NCBI GenBank assembly: GCA_019359675.1
Contig: JAHHGX010000072.1
Coordinates: 141,959-205,958, forward strand
From: Calothrix sp. FI2-JRJ7
GTDB lineage: Bacteria; Cyanobacteriota; Cyanobacteriia; Cyanobacteriales; Nostocaceae
Direction of reading: 5' to 3'
Length of the DNA stretch: 64,000 bases
The position numbers were made by a program, and so were the translations under genes. Position 1 is the stretch's first letter. The number at the start of each line of letters is the position of its first letter. The notes below the pieces were generated by a model. The model was given only the letters and a program-made list of their open reading frames with translations. It did not search any database and had not been told where the DNA came from. Shown piece after piece: positions 18,403-26,491 of the stretch.

Positions 18403-18777
18403 ATGAACTTATCCTTTATGAACTCTGTACATAAAAATTTATCGGACTTAACATACGACGTATTAATCGAACGTGGTTCAGATGACAAAGTTATTGCGAC
18501 AGTTCTAAGTATGCCAGAATGCAGAGCTTCTGGTGGTACAGAAGAAGAAGCCCTAAATAATTTACGTTCTGGTATCGAAGCACGTTTTGCAAATGCTAAA
18601 ATTGTTTCAATGAAAATGGAGCCTTCCAAAGAAGAAAATCCTTGGATGAAATTGGTTGGTAAGTATAAGGATGACCCCCAGTTTGACGCAATGTTGAAAT
18701 ATATAGAAGCTGATCGTCGTGAACTTGATGCTGAAACGGAATCGTATTATCAACAATTGGATGCTCAGGATAAATAA
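18403..18777 (+). CDS. Antitoxin-like protein upstream of a PIN toxin gene
   Basis: 124 residues (118 from the second ATG). The first part resembles HicB-type folds (TYDVLIERGSDDKVIATVLS, then GGTEEEALNNLRSGI); the acidic C-terminal tail would bind a toxin. It is followed after two bases by a PIN-domain toxin frame, so it is probably the antitoxin of a VapBC-like pair. The frame is intact, although the toxin partner is damaged. Confidence 0.65.
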   Translation: MNLSFMNSVHKNLSDLTYDVLIERGSDDKVIATVLSMPECRASGGTEEEALNNLRSGIEARFANAKIVSMKMEPSKEENPWMKLVGKYKDDPQFDAMLKYIEADRRELDAETESYYQQLDAQDK

Positions 18778-18779
18778 AA

Positions 18780-19202
18780 GTGAGTTTATGGATACTTGAT
18801 ACCGAGTCTTTGTCACTTCTACAAAGAGAAAATCTTAATTTAACCCGACGTATTAGTCCTATTAAGCCTGAACAAGTTGCTGTTACAATTGTTACGGCGG
18901 AGGAGTAATTACGTGGGCGCCTTGATATGATTAGAAGAGCATCTTCTGAAAATGATTTGACATTAGCGTATGTGAGACTATGGAATACATTAGAAGATTT
19001 TAAACGGCTTAATCTCCTTGATTTTACTCCAGAGGCTTCTAATATTTATGAAGGATTGCTTCGGGAAAGAATTCGTATTGGTACGCGCGATTTGCGAATA
19101 GCTGCTATAACACTTTTTGTGAATGGAATTATTGTTACACGGAATTATAAGGATTTTGCAAAAGTTCCGAATTTGAGAATCGAAGATTGAACTGTAAATT
19201 AA
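18780..19202 (+). pseudogene. VapC-type PIN toxin gene with two nonsense codons
   Basis: Translation from the GTG at 18780 gives SLWILDTESLSLLQREN, the PIN-domain start with its first catalytic aspartate, and continues to VAVTIVTAEE. There a TAA (18906-18908) stands where the family has CAA (Gln). After it the same frame continues with LRGRLDMIRRASSENDL, GTRDLRIAA and ITRNYKDF-like sequence. A TGA at 19188-19190 replaces the usual Trp of EDWT, and the original stop is probably at 19200-19202. The break comes directly after the second catalytic acidic residue, so a functional nuclease is not expected unless the stop is read through. Confidence 0.85.
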
Positions 19203-19239
19203 AATTATTTTTCCTTAAATGTGGTGGGTGGGCGATGGA

Positions 19240-19293
19240 TTTAGAGTTGATAGTATAAGCCATAGAAAATGTGCCTGTCTAAAAAAGTTTCAT
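19240..19293 (-). pseudogene. Remnant of a PIN toxin start
   Basis: An ATG overlaps the stop of the antitoxin gene (ATGA at 19290-19293). In shifting frames the following bases give MKLF, LDRHIF and YGL, resembling the MKLLLDTHIFLWL start of PIN toxins, but with frameshifts, after which the similarity ends. It is a truncated toxin gene. Confidence 0.6.
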
Positions 19294-19526
19294 CGTCCCT
19301 CAAATCCACTGATAATATCATCTGGTAATGATGCATCAAAATCATCAGGGACAGTAAATTCTCCAACGCATAAGCCAAATGGTCGTAATTGCTTAACAGA
19401 GCTAACTGGTGTAAGTTTAGCAATTGGTTTATCCCCTTGCATAATTACAAAGCTTTCACCTTCCTCCACTTGAAGTAGGTACTGTAAAAGGTTATTTTGG
19501 ATTTCATCTATTGTTATGTGCAACAT
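19290..19526 (-). CDS. Phd/YefM family antitoxin, toxin partner lost
   Basis: 78 residues from the ATG at 19526; a TTG at 19541 would add five residues and overlap the neighbouring kinase gene. The protein shows LQYLLQVEEGESFVIMQGDK followed by PIAKLTPV, the Phd DNA-binding part, and a C-terminal VPDDFDASLPDDIISGFEG toxin-binding tail. It is intact, but the toxin gene expected directly downstream survives only as a short remnant. It lies eight bases after the hybrid kinase stop codon, on the same strand. Confidence 0.8.
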   Translation of the reverse strand: MLHITIDEIQNNLLQYLLQVEEGESFVIMQGDKPIAKLTPVSSVKQLRPFGLCVGEFTVPDDFDASLPDDIISGFEGR

Positions 19527-19533
19527 TTGAACT

Positions 19534-22287
19534 TTACTCAATCAGGTTAGAAATAGCTTTAATTAATTCAGCTGGTTCGACAGGTTTTGTCATGTGAAGC
19601 TGAAAACCAGCATTTCGAGAGCGTTCTCTATCTTCTTGTTTTGTATAAGCTGTTAGTGCAATAGCAGGGATGTTACAGCTGTGTGTTGTTAGTTGACGTA
19701 TTTTTCGTATCAATGCGTGACCGTCTTCTTCTGGCATCCCAATATCACTGATAATAATATCAGGTTGAAATTCTTCAAAAACTGCTAAGGCTTCTTTTGC
19801 ACAGGATGCTGCCTTTACTGTTGCTCCATATTCTTCTAAAGCGCAACTTAAATAAGTACAGTTATCAGGTTCATCATCTACAACTAAGATTTTTTTGTTG
19901 GATAAAAGAGTAGAAGATATTTCCTCTTGTCCCTCTTGTCTCGTTGCTTCCTGTTGCAATAGTGGTAGCGTTACAGTAAACGTTGCTCCCTGTCCTTCAC
20001 CTAAACTAGAAGCTGTAATGGCGCCATTATGTAATTCTACAAGGTGACGAACAATCGCAAGTCCTAAACCTAACCCATCTTTCGCGCGTGTTGTGGTGTT
20101 TTCTGCTTGACGGAACCGTTCAAATATATAAGGTAAAAAATCTGCACTAATACCTTTACCTGTGTCGGTAACTCTTATTTGCGTTGTATGATGATTGACA
20201 ATTTCAAGGCAAATCTCAACCCGTCCCAAAGAAGGTGTAAATTTAATCGCATTGGTAAGTAAATTACTAACTATCTGCTGCAACCGATTCATATCACCTA
20301 AAACTAAACACTTCCTTACATAATTCCTCATTTGCAAATCTATTTTTTTTGCATCTGCCGATAGACGTAGATTATTAACACCTGTTTCAATAATCGTAGC
20401 AAGATTAACAGGTTGTAATGTGAGACGTAAATTACCCCGAATCATCCGCGAGATATCCAGCAAGTCTTCTATTAACTGCACCTGTGCAACTGTGTTACGT
20501 TCGATGATTTCCAACGCACGTGCAGTATTTGCTTGGTCAAAGTTACGAGTTCTTAATAACTTTGTCCAACCTAAAATCGCGTTAAGAGGACTTCGCAATT
20601 CATGGGAAACAATAGCAAGAAATTCGTCTTTTGTGCGGTTTGCAAGTTCTGCTTCTTCACGTGCTGCTTGTGCTTCTACTAAAAGTTGGTTTCTTTGCGC
20701 TTCTAATTCTTTTTGGTCGTGAATATCTGTACAGCTACCATACCATTTAATAACGTTACCCTGCTCATCTATAATTGGGTAGCCTCTAACTAAATTCCAA
20801 CGGTAAGTTCCGTCAATATATTTTAGGCGGTATTGTATTTCGTATAATGAATCTATATTACTTGTAGTTGATTGCCAAAAAGCTTGAACTCGCAATACAT
20901 CATCTGGATGAATAAATTGTAACCACCCCGTCCCTAATGCTTGGTCAACGTCACACCCTGTATATTCAACCCAACGATGATTTACAAAGTCGGTATTACC
21001 ATTTGAACAAGCTCTCCAAACTATGTTTGGAACAGTTTCCACTACATAACGATAACGTTCTGTACTCTCCCACAGTGCTTCTATAACTTGTTTACGCTCG
21101 GTAATATCCACAGCTATAGTAGTAACAATCCATGCATTTTCATTTTTATCATACTGAAAAGTTAAAGTATCATTAATCCATCGCAAGCTACCATCTTTAT
21201 GGTAAAATCTATACTCGTAACTTACTGTTTGTTCGACGAAAATATCTTTAAACTTAGGTAAAATCACATTTTCTAAATCGGATGGCGCCACTCTTGACAA
21301 CCAAAGTTTTTTATCCTGCAATAATTCTTGACTCATGTAGCCAAAAATTTTCTCACACCCAGGGGAATAATAATCAAACTTCCAATCTTGATTTGGAAAT
21401 ATCCAAAATCTGCTAATTGACGCATCAACATTATTAAGGACAAAAGCTAACTTCTCTTCAGAACGTTGCAATGCTTCTTCTGCTTGTTTACGTCGAGTAA
21501 TATCAACTGTGCTACCAACTACCCTCACTGGTTGACCATTCGCATCTCGTAAAATAATTCCTTGTTCTTGTACCCACACGTAATAACCTTGTTTGTGGCG
21601 AACGCGATACTCGTTAGTATAGCGGTGCTTCGATTCTAGAATAGTAGTCAACTTCTCATCATTGATGTAGTTTATATCATCAGGGTGTATAAGTTGGCGC
21701 CACCATTGTGCAGTTGGTTCAGCTTCAGATGATGCATAACCCACTAATTCCATTAAACCGCGCGTTCTTTCTACAATATTAGTTTGTAAGTCGGAATCAA
21801 ATATCAAGCAGTTAACTGCCTCTGCTGCCAGTTCAAATTGTTCGGAAGTGCGAAAACGTGCAACGCTAGCTTGTAATTTATGTCGTAGCTCGTTAATCTC
21901 AATTGCACTGCGTACCGCTATGCGTAACGTATCAGGTGAACTAGTTTTTACTAAGTACTCACTAACTAAATTGCGAACTGAACAATTACAGGCATCTGCC
22001 ATCTCGTCTCGATATTCTGTTATTCCTATTAATGCTGGTAGATACGATTTACCCGTCAAAGCTTGTAAATTGGATATAAATTCAAATCCACCTATCTTTG
22101 ACTCGATAAAATTAAGCAAAACGCAATCTGGTTTAGCCTCACAACACAACGTCAACCCCACCGTTGATTCTGCTTCTAAAATTCGATAATTATACTTTGA
22201 TTCTTCTAGAAGACAGTGCCGATAAGCCACGCGGTCTTCAGCACAATCACTAATAATCAAAATAGTACGGTCTTGCTGTGTTGCCAT
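19534..22287 (-). CDS. Hybrid multi-PAS histidine kinase/response regulator
   Basis: 917 residues, soluble. The order is: an N-terminal receiver-like domain (1-120) in which the phosphoacceptor position reads LLNFIES, with Asn for Asp, so it is probably a pseudo-receiver; three PAS domains with PAC motifs (about 145-270, 275-400, 405-530); a short coiled coil; the HisKA motif FLAIVSHELRSPLNAILGW; an ATPase domain with NLLTNAIKFTPSLG, VTDTGKGI and GLGLGLAIVRHLVELH; and a C-terminal receiver with VVDDEPDN and the acceptor Asp in IIISDIGMPEEDG. This implies a phosphorelay sensing redox, light or ligands through PAS. The ATG at 22287 is clear. Confidence 0.9.
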   Translation of the reverse strand: MATQQDRTILIISDCAEDRVAYRHCLLEESKYNYRILEAESTVGLTLCCEAKPDCVLLNFIESKIGGFEFISNLQALTGKSYLPALIGITEYRDEMADACNCSVRNLVSEYLVKTSSPDTLRIAVRSAIEINELRHKLQASVARFRTSEQFELAAEAVNCLIFDSDLQTNIVERTRGLMELVGYASSEAEPTAQWWRQLIHPDDINYINDEKLTTILESKHRYTNEYRVRHKQGYYVWVQEQGIILRDANGQPVRVVGSTVDITRRKQAEEALQRSEEKLAFVLNNVDASISRFWIFPNQDWKFDYYSPGCEKIFGYMSQELLQDKKLWLSRVAPSDLENVILPKFKDIFVEQTVSYEYRFYHKDGSLRWINDTLTFQYDKNENAWIVTTIAVDITERKQVIEALWESTERYRYVVETVPNIVWRACSNGNTDFVNHRWVEYTGCDVDQALGTGWLQFIHPDDVLRVQAFWQSTTSNIDSLYEIQYRLKYIDGTYRWNLVRGYPIIDEQGNVIKWYGSCTDIHDQKELEAQRNQLLVEAQAAREEAELANRTKDEFLAIVSHELRSPLNAILGWTKLLRTRNFDQANTARALEIIERNTVAQVQLIEDLLDISRMIRGNLRLTLQPVNLATIIETGVNNLRLSADAKKIDLQMRNYVRKCLVLGDMNRLQQIVSNLLTNAIKFTPSLGRVEICLEIVNHHTTQIRVTDTGKGISADFLPYIFERFRQAENTTTRAKDGLGLGLAIVRHLVELHNGAITASSLGEGQGATFTVTLPLLQQEATRQEGQEEISSTLLSNKKILVVDDEPDNCTYLSCALEEYGATVKAASCAKEALAVFEEFQPDIIISDIGMPEEDGHALIRKIRQLTTHSCNIPAIALTAYTKQEDRERSRNAGFQLHMTKPVEPAELIKAISNLIE

Positions 22288-22762
22288 TTACTTTTACCTC
22301 AATATCCAGTTACAAGTTGTTACAGTTGCAAAACAGGATAGTAATTGCCTTAACTTTTAGATTGAAACCTTCAGAAATCCTTAGACCCAGAATTAAAAGT
22401 ACATATTATGTCACGAGCGGTAAACTTTATTTTGACCTGGCGCCCTTTGATTTGCAAGAGGTATTACAGTATCGAATTTAAACATTGCTTATTCCATGCA
22501 ACATCCGAGCAAAACACTTATACAAATTACTACTTTAGAGTGATTCACATTTCTATCTTTTGAAAGGTGTTACTTACACTATTTACTTCTAAAGTTACTT
22601 GACAGAAACAAACTTAAAGTGCATTAACGTACCGTACAATTGAATGATAGAACTGTAGGTTGGGTGGAGGCTTTGTGTAACCCAACAGAAAACTTGGACA
22701 TTTGTTGGGTTCCGTTCCTCCACCCAATCTAGAACCATTCCACCGTACAATTTATTTATCAG
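22288..22762. repeat. Intergenic region with a GGTTGGGTGGAGG inverted repeat
   Basis: An element at 22655-22732 has outer arms TAGGTTGGGTGGAGG and CCTCCACCCAATCTA and an inner GTAACCCAACA/TGTTGGGTT pair, so it folds into a long stem. It belongs to the same family as 13276-13309. The rest is AT-rich with no gene visible. Confidence 0.65.
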
Positions 22763-23254
22763 CTATTGCTCAAACGTAACTAAAAGTTTACGAAGTAAGC
22801 TTGTAAGTGCTTGACGTTCTGACTCATCTAAAATTCCAAGAATACAATGTTCATTTTTTACATGAGCTTCAACTGCCTTTTCAATTAGATTAAACCCTTT
22901 TTCTGTAAGTTCAATCAGTGTTCCCCGACGGTCGTTAGGGTCAGATAGGCGCCTAACTAGTTCAGATTTTTCTAAGCAATCAATACGATGCGTCATTGTA
23001 CCAGATGTAACCATCAGCGTATTAAACAATTGTGTAGGTGAAAGCTGATAAGGTTTACCAGAACGACGTAGTGTCGCTAGCACGTCAAATTCTCCAGAAT
23101 TTAATCCAAACTCAGAAAAAGTATTTTGGATGGCTCGTTCTAAATGCTTGGATAATCGCCCCATCCGCCCAATTACACCCATTGGCGAAACATCTAAGTC
23201 AGGACGTTCACGATGCCACTGCGCCAAAATCATATCAACTGGGTCAGATTCCAT
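22763..23254 (-). CDS. MarR family transcriptional regulator
   Basis: 163 residues with a winged-helix domain: FDVLATLRRSGKPYQLSPTQ, LMVTSGTMTHRIDCLEKSEL as the recognition helix region, and the wing LSDPNDRRGTLIELTEKG. It is divergently placed to a YdcZ-like transporter, with 107 bases between the starts that carry palindromes of the MarR type. It most likely represses the transporter and itself, released by a small-molecule ligand that the sequence does not reveal. Confidence 0.9.
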   Translation of the reverse strand: MESDPVDMILAQWHRERPDLDVSPMGVIGRMGRLSKHLERAIQNTFSEFGLNSGEFDVLATLRRSGKPYQLSPTQLFNTLMVTSGTMTHRIDCLEKSELVRRLSDPNDRRGTLIELTEKGFNLIEKAVEAHVKNEHCILGILDESERQALTSLLRKLLVTFEQ

Positions 23255-23291
23255 TGTGCCACTCGCTTATATAAATAACTTGATATTAAAT

Positions 23292-23307
23292 ATCTTGACA
23301 TCAAAAT
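23292..23307. promoter_or_regulatory. Putative MarR operator, copy 1
   Basis: ATCTTGACATCAAAAT differs by one base from a perfect ATCTTGA-NN-TCAAGAT palindrome. It lies near the start of the MarR gene. Confidence 0.6.
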
Positions 23308-23332
23308 AAAAGCTATAATCTTGATATAAAGT

Positions 23333-23348
23333 ATCTTGATGTCAAGAT
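23333..23348. promoter_or_regulatory. Putative MarR operator, copy 2
   Basis: ATCTTGATGTCAAGAT has perfect 7-base arms around a 2-base centre and lies 14 bases before the YdcZ-like start, next to its GGAGGG ribosome binding site. Binding here would block transcription or initiation of the transporter gene. Confidence 0.75.
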
Positions 23349-23361
23349 TAGATAGGAGGGT

Positions 23362-23823
23362 ATGGATATGGGTGGGAGAACTATTTATTTGTTGTCAGCA
23401 CTAGTTGGTGGCGCCATTTTACCAATTCAGGTTGCACTAAACATACTACTTAGGCGCCATGTAGGTGAACCAATGCAAGTTACATTCGTTTCGTACTTAG
23501 CTGGGACTTTGACATCACTTAGTATTTGCTTATTCGCGCGATACCCAATTCCAGCTTGGACATCACTATCCCAAACCTCATGGTGGATGTGGATTGGGGG
23601 TTGCTTGGGAACTTTATATGTATGGTCAACAATTTTTGCGACACCTCAAATTGGTGCAGCACTTACATTAGGGCTTACAATTGCAGGTCAGATGATAGCT
23701 GCACTTTTACTCGACAATTATGGCGCCATTGGTCTTACTAAATATCCCGCAAGTCCAGAGAGAATTGCAGGAGTAGTAATGGTTATATTAGGAGTTTCGT
23801 TAGTTGCTTATGCAAAGCGGTAA
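23362..23823 (+). CDS. DMT family (YdcZ/DUF606) membrane transporter
   Basis: 153 residues with about five membrane helices: LLSALVGGAILPIQVALNIL, FVSYLAGTLTSLSICLF, a Trp-rich third segment, ATPQIGAALTLGLTIAGQ and IAGVVMVILGVSLVAY. The pattern matches YdcZ/DUF606 half-size drug/metabolite transporters, which work as pairs. TAGGAGGG directly upstream is a strong ribosome binding site. It is controlled in all likelihood by the divergent MarR protein. The substrate is unknown. Confidence 0.85.
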   Translation: MDMGGRTIYLLSALVGGAILPIQVALNILLRRHVGEPMQVTFVSYLAGTLTSLSICLFARYPIPAWTSLSQTSWWMWIGGCLGTLYVWSTIFATPQIGAALTLGLTIAGQMIAALLLDNYGAIGLTKYPASPERIAGVVMVILGVSLVAYAKR

Positions 23824-23861
23824 ATTATCGAATAATTATCTATGATGGGAAACAGGAGTTT

Positions 23862-24071
23862 CTAGCTTACTAATTCAACCAAAGCATCCCATTGAAACCG
23901 AACTACGTGTGAGACCGAGCAGCCACGGTAATTTTCAGTTGTGAATACTGCAAGCGTAACATTAGTCTGCCCAGCATCTAAAATTTGTTTCACCTTGCAG
24001 ATTTGCCTTTTGTTCTTACAGTAAGCAATGATGCGGTCACCATCCTTTATATCCAACGCTTTAATTTTCAA
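23862..24071 (-). CDS. Hypothetical protein (69 aa)
   Basis: 69 residues, read from a TTG at 24071 with GAGG 12 bases upstream; there is no in-frame ATG. It begins MKIKALDIKDGDRIIAYC and looks like a small beta-rich domain with a charged surface. No family is recognised. Confidence 0.5.
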   Translation of the reverse strand: MKIKALDIKDGDRIIAYCKNKRQICKVKQILDAGQTNVTLAVFTTENYRGCSVSHVVRFQWDALVELVS

Positions 24072-24251
24072 TTTATACTTAGCCTCATTAATAAAATTGG
24101 TTTAGCCAAAGATGATGCTATGCTTACCGCGTTAACGGTTAGAATACTTATTCACTATAGCATAAAAATCGAGAGATAATATCAAAAGTTAATTGTTATG
24201 TCAAGATGCTCTATACTGTAGGTAATATAAGCCCAGAGGTTCAATGCAAGT

Positions 24252-24440
24252 ATGCCTTCAATTACATACAACCGTACTGACAGCAAGCAACCGCAAAACA
24301 TCGACATTAAAGGTTATGTTGTCCATCCAGGATTACATATCCTCTCCCACCAACAGATGAAGTTGCTACGTGAGCAAATATTGCTCGATGACAAGCTAGA
24401 GTCTCTGGTTAATCAAGGTATCATTAAATTGATGGGCTAA
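24252..24440 (+). CDS. Hypothetical protein (62 aa)
   Basis: 62 residues from the ATG at 24252, starting MPSITYNRTDSKQPQNIDIK. The second half is helical and charged (SHQQMKLLREQILLDDKLES). It may be a small conserved cyanobacterial protein; no function can be given. Confidence 0.5.
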   Translation: MPSITYNRTDSKQPQNIDIKGYVVHPGLHILSHQQMKLLREQILLDDKLESLVNQGIIKLMG

Positions 24441-24506
24441 TACGCCGCCTAATTGTAAACATTTCAGTAAGTGTGTTACTAAAGTGTTTACTTTAAATAT
24501 TTTTAG

Positions 24507-25080
24507 TATGCAAAAATTCGTCCATCTCAAACCGTAATTATTAATGGTGCAACAGGAAACTTAGGCGCCGGAGCAGTTAAGGTTGCTTTAGCAATGGGCG
24601 CCGCCAAAGTGGTTGCTGTTGGACGTGGTACAAAGACTTTAGATAAACTAGTGCATATAAACCCACAGCGTATTATTAGCGTTGCTTTACATGGTGATGC
24701 ATCTGAATATGGAAAGCAAATTCAGCAGGCAGCAGGTGAGGTTGATATGGTGTTAAATGTGCTAGGTGGCGTAAAAAATCCAGACCTAACGATTGCTTGC
24801 ATCAACGCCTTACGTCCGCATGGAACAGCAGTATTCATGGGTGGTGTTCAGTCAGATATTCCTCTACCTTATGCTCAAATCATGCTCAAGGAAATTACTA
24901 TTCAAGGTACGTTCATGTTTCCACAGCAAGGACCTTACGAGTTAATTAGAATGGTTGCAGCAGGAACGCGCGCATTTATACGCAATTCAAACTCATCTTT
25001 TTAACTTGGATGATATTAATACTGCTGTTGCCAAAGCTTCTGAACTCAAGGGATTAGATTACTGTGTTTTGGCGCCATAA
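24507..25080 (+). pseudogene. C-terminal half of a zinc-type alcohol dehydrogenase/quinone reductase, frameshifted
   Basis: The frame from 24507 reads YAKIRPSQTVIINGATGNLG, GAGAVKVALAMGAAKVVAVG and on to FMGGVQSDIPLPYAQIMLK, which is the NAD(P)-binding half of a medium-chain dehydrogenase. The N-terminal half is absent. Near 24965-24990 a frameshift leads to an early stop, while another frame continues with FNLDDINTAVAKASELKGLDYCVLAP and a stop at 25078-25080, the normal family end. It is a dead gene. Confidence 0.85.
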
Positions 25081-25114
25081 GTCAAGAATTATGAAAAGCA
25101 AATAAATCATTTTA

Positions 25115-25163
25115 TCTTGTGGGATGGGTATCTTGTGGGATGGGCGCTCCGTTTGCCCGTCCT
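25115..25163. repeat. CTTGTGGGATGGG dispersed repeat, doubled
   Basis: The unit TATCTTGTGGGATGGG occurs twice in a row here, followed by CGTTTGCCCGTCC. It is the same family as 14911-14940 and 13173-13188. Confidence 0.65.
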
Positions 25164-25248
25164 AAAGCTGTTTATATCAAGGGCGGGGCATTCTTAAAGC
25201 CCACCCCACTCATTGTTGAATTCAAGTATGCAATTACTAAGACTTTAA

Positions 25249-25440
25249 CTTACTAGATATTATGTTGGAGATGATGTTACTGAGTTTCAAGTTGGAGACA
25301 CGGTAAGTTCTATACCTGCTTTTTCAATCACTGATTATGCAAACTTTGGCGAAACGGCTATTTTACCAGCACGGGGATTAATGAAAACCCTAGAGAATTT
25401 TACACCTGTACGGCGGAGCAGGATTTGCTTTTGCAGCGTG
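25249..25440 (+). pseudogene. N-terminal fragment of a second alcohol dehydrogenase-like gene
   Basis: The frame gives YYVGDDVTEFQVGDTVSSIP and AFSITDYANFGETAILPARG followed by LMKTLENFTPV, which matches the catalytic domain of zinc-type alcohol dehydrogenases/quinone oxidoreductases. In a shifted frame GGAGFAFAACQ follows, then a stop. It has no start codon. The similarity ends at about 25440, which is the left edge of the duplicated two-component cassette. Confidence 0.75.
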
Positions 25441-25445
25441 TCAGT

Positions 25446-25790
25446 AGTTACTGCCTGAAAAAAAATTTAGAAGTGCTTCCCTACTAATGGTATTCCCAAA
25501 GTTGATGATATAAATCTGTTTGCCCCTCATGCGTTGGTTCTATGTCTACCCATGCCTGACGACTTTCTTCAATGCCACATACCTATGCCCTACATTTTGT
25601 GGTCAGAACAGGTAATCGATGAGGGGCTAGTGCAGCATGGCTAAAATAACTATCCAGTTAGAAAAAGCTACAAAGCTTATCAAGTAAGGAATCTTTTTTC
25701 TGCCTTCTGCCTCCTATCTTCTGCCTTCTGGCACTAGTTACTACCCAAACAGAAGAATTGTATGTTCGTCTGCAAAAAGCCCAGAAGACT
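25446..25790. other. Spacer at the left edge of cassette copy 1
   Basis: The first 60 bases resemble 33209-33280, after the other response regulator gene; the remainder is present only in this copy. It includes imperfect repeats of CTGCCTTCTGCC type (25698-25733). No gene is visible. Confidence 0.5.
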
Positions 25791-26480
25791 TTAAATTAAC
25801 CCTTCGCGCACAGCCATAGCTGCTGCCTGGACGCGATCATCAACGCTGAGTTTGTTGAGAATCATACGCACATAGGACTTGACTGTTCCTAGTGAGAGGT
25901 AAAGTTGGTTAGCAATCTCCTGGTTTGAGTTTCCTTTGGCAATAAGTTTAAGAATTTCGCGTTCACGATTACTAAGAATTGGTTGTTGGACAGTTTCAGA
26001 TTCAGAAACTTCAGCGGTAAGGGCGCCGAATTTGAACATCCGAGCGACTTTTTGGGCTATTTGAGGGTCTAAATAAGCACCACCAGTAAGTATCAATTGA
26101 ATCACAGCAACGAGTTGTTCCCATTCGATGGTCTTAAGACAGTAACCATCTGCACCCGCTGCGAGCATCCCCATTACCTGGGTATCATCGTCAAAGGCAC
26201 TTAAAGCTAGAATACGAGTCGTAACGTGATCGGGTGGTTGCTGGCTTTTGATCTGCTGCGTGGCTGTGATTCCATCCATTACTGGCATATCAATGTCCAT
26301 TAAAACAACATCGGGTTCAAGTTGAGTTGTTAATTCGATAGCCTCGGCGCCGTCAGAAGCCTCTCCAACCACAGCAAAGCCGGCTTCAAGGCTAAATTGA
26401 CCTTTCATACCTCGGCGAATCAAAGCGTGGTCATCGACTAATAAAATCCGCACTGTTTTCTTTTCGTCATTTAATGGCAT
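25791..26480 (-). CDS. NarL/FixJ-type response regulator, cassette copy 1
   Basis: 229 residues. The receiver has LLVDDHAL (acidic pair 16-17) and the acceptor D62 in VVLMDIDMP. The LuxR-type helix-turn-helix begins LSNREREILKLIAKGNSNQE and includes LSLGTVKSYVRMILNKL. A strong AAGGA lies before the ATG. It is 11 bases after the histidine kinase gene on the same strand, so the two form a cognate pair. A nearly identical paralog is at 33284-33961. Confidence 0.93.
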   Translation of the reverse strand: MPLNDEKKTVRILLVDDHALIRRGMKGQFSLEAGFAVVGEASDGAEAIELTTQLEPDVVLMDIDMPVMDGITATQQIKSQQPPDHVTTRILALSAFDDDTQVMGMLAAGADGYCLKTIEWEQLVAVIQLILTGGAYLDPQIAQKVARMFKFGALTAEVSESETVQQPILSNREREILKLIAKGNSNQEIANQLYLSLGTVKSYVRMILNKLSVDDRVQAAAMAVREGLI

Positions 26481-26491
26481 CGTTCCTTTTC

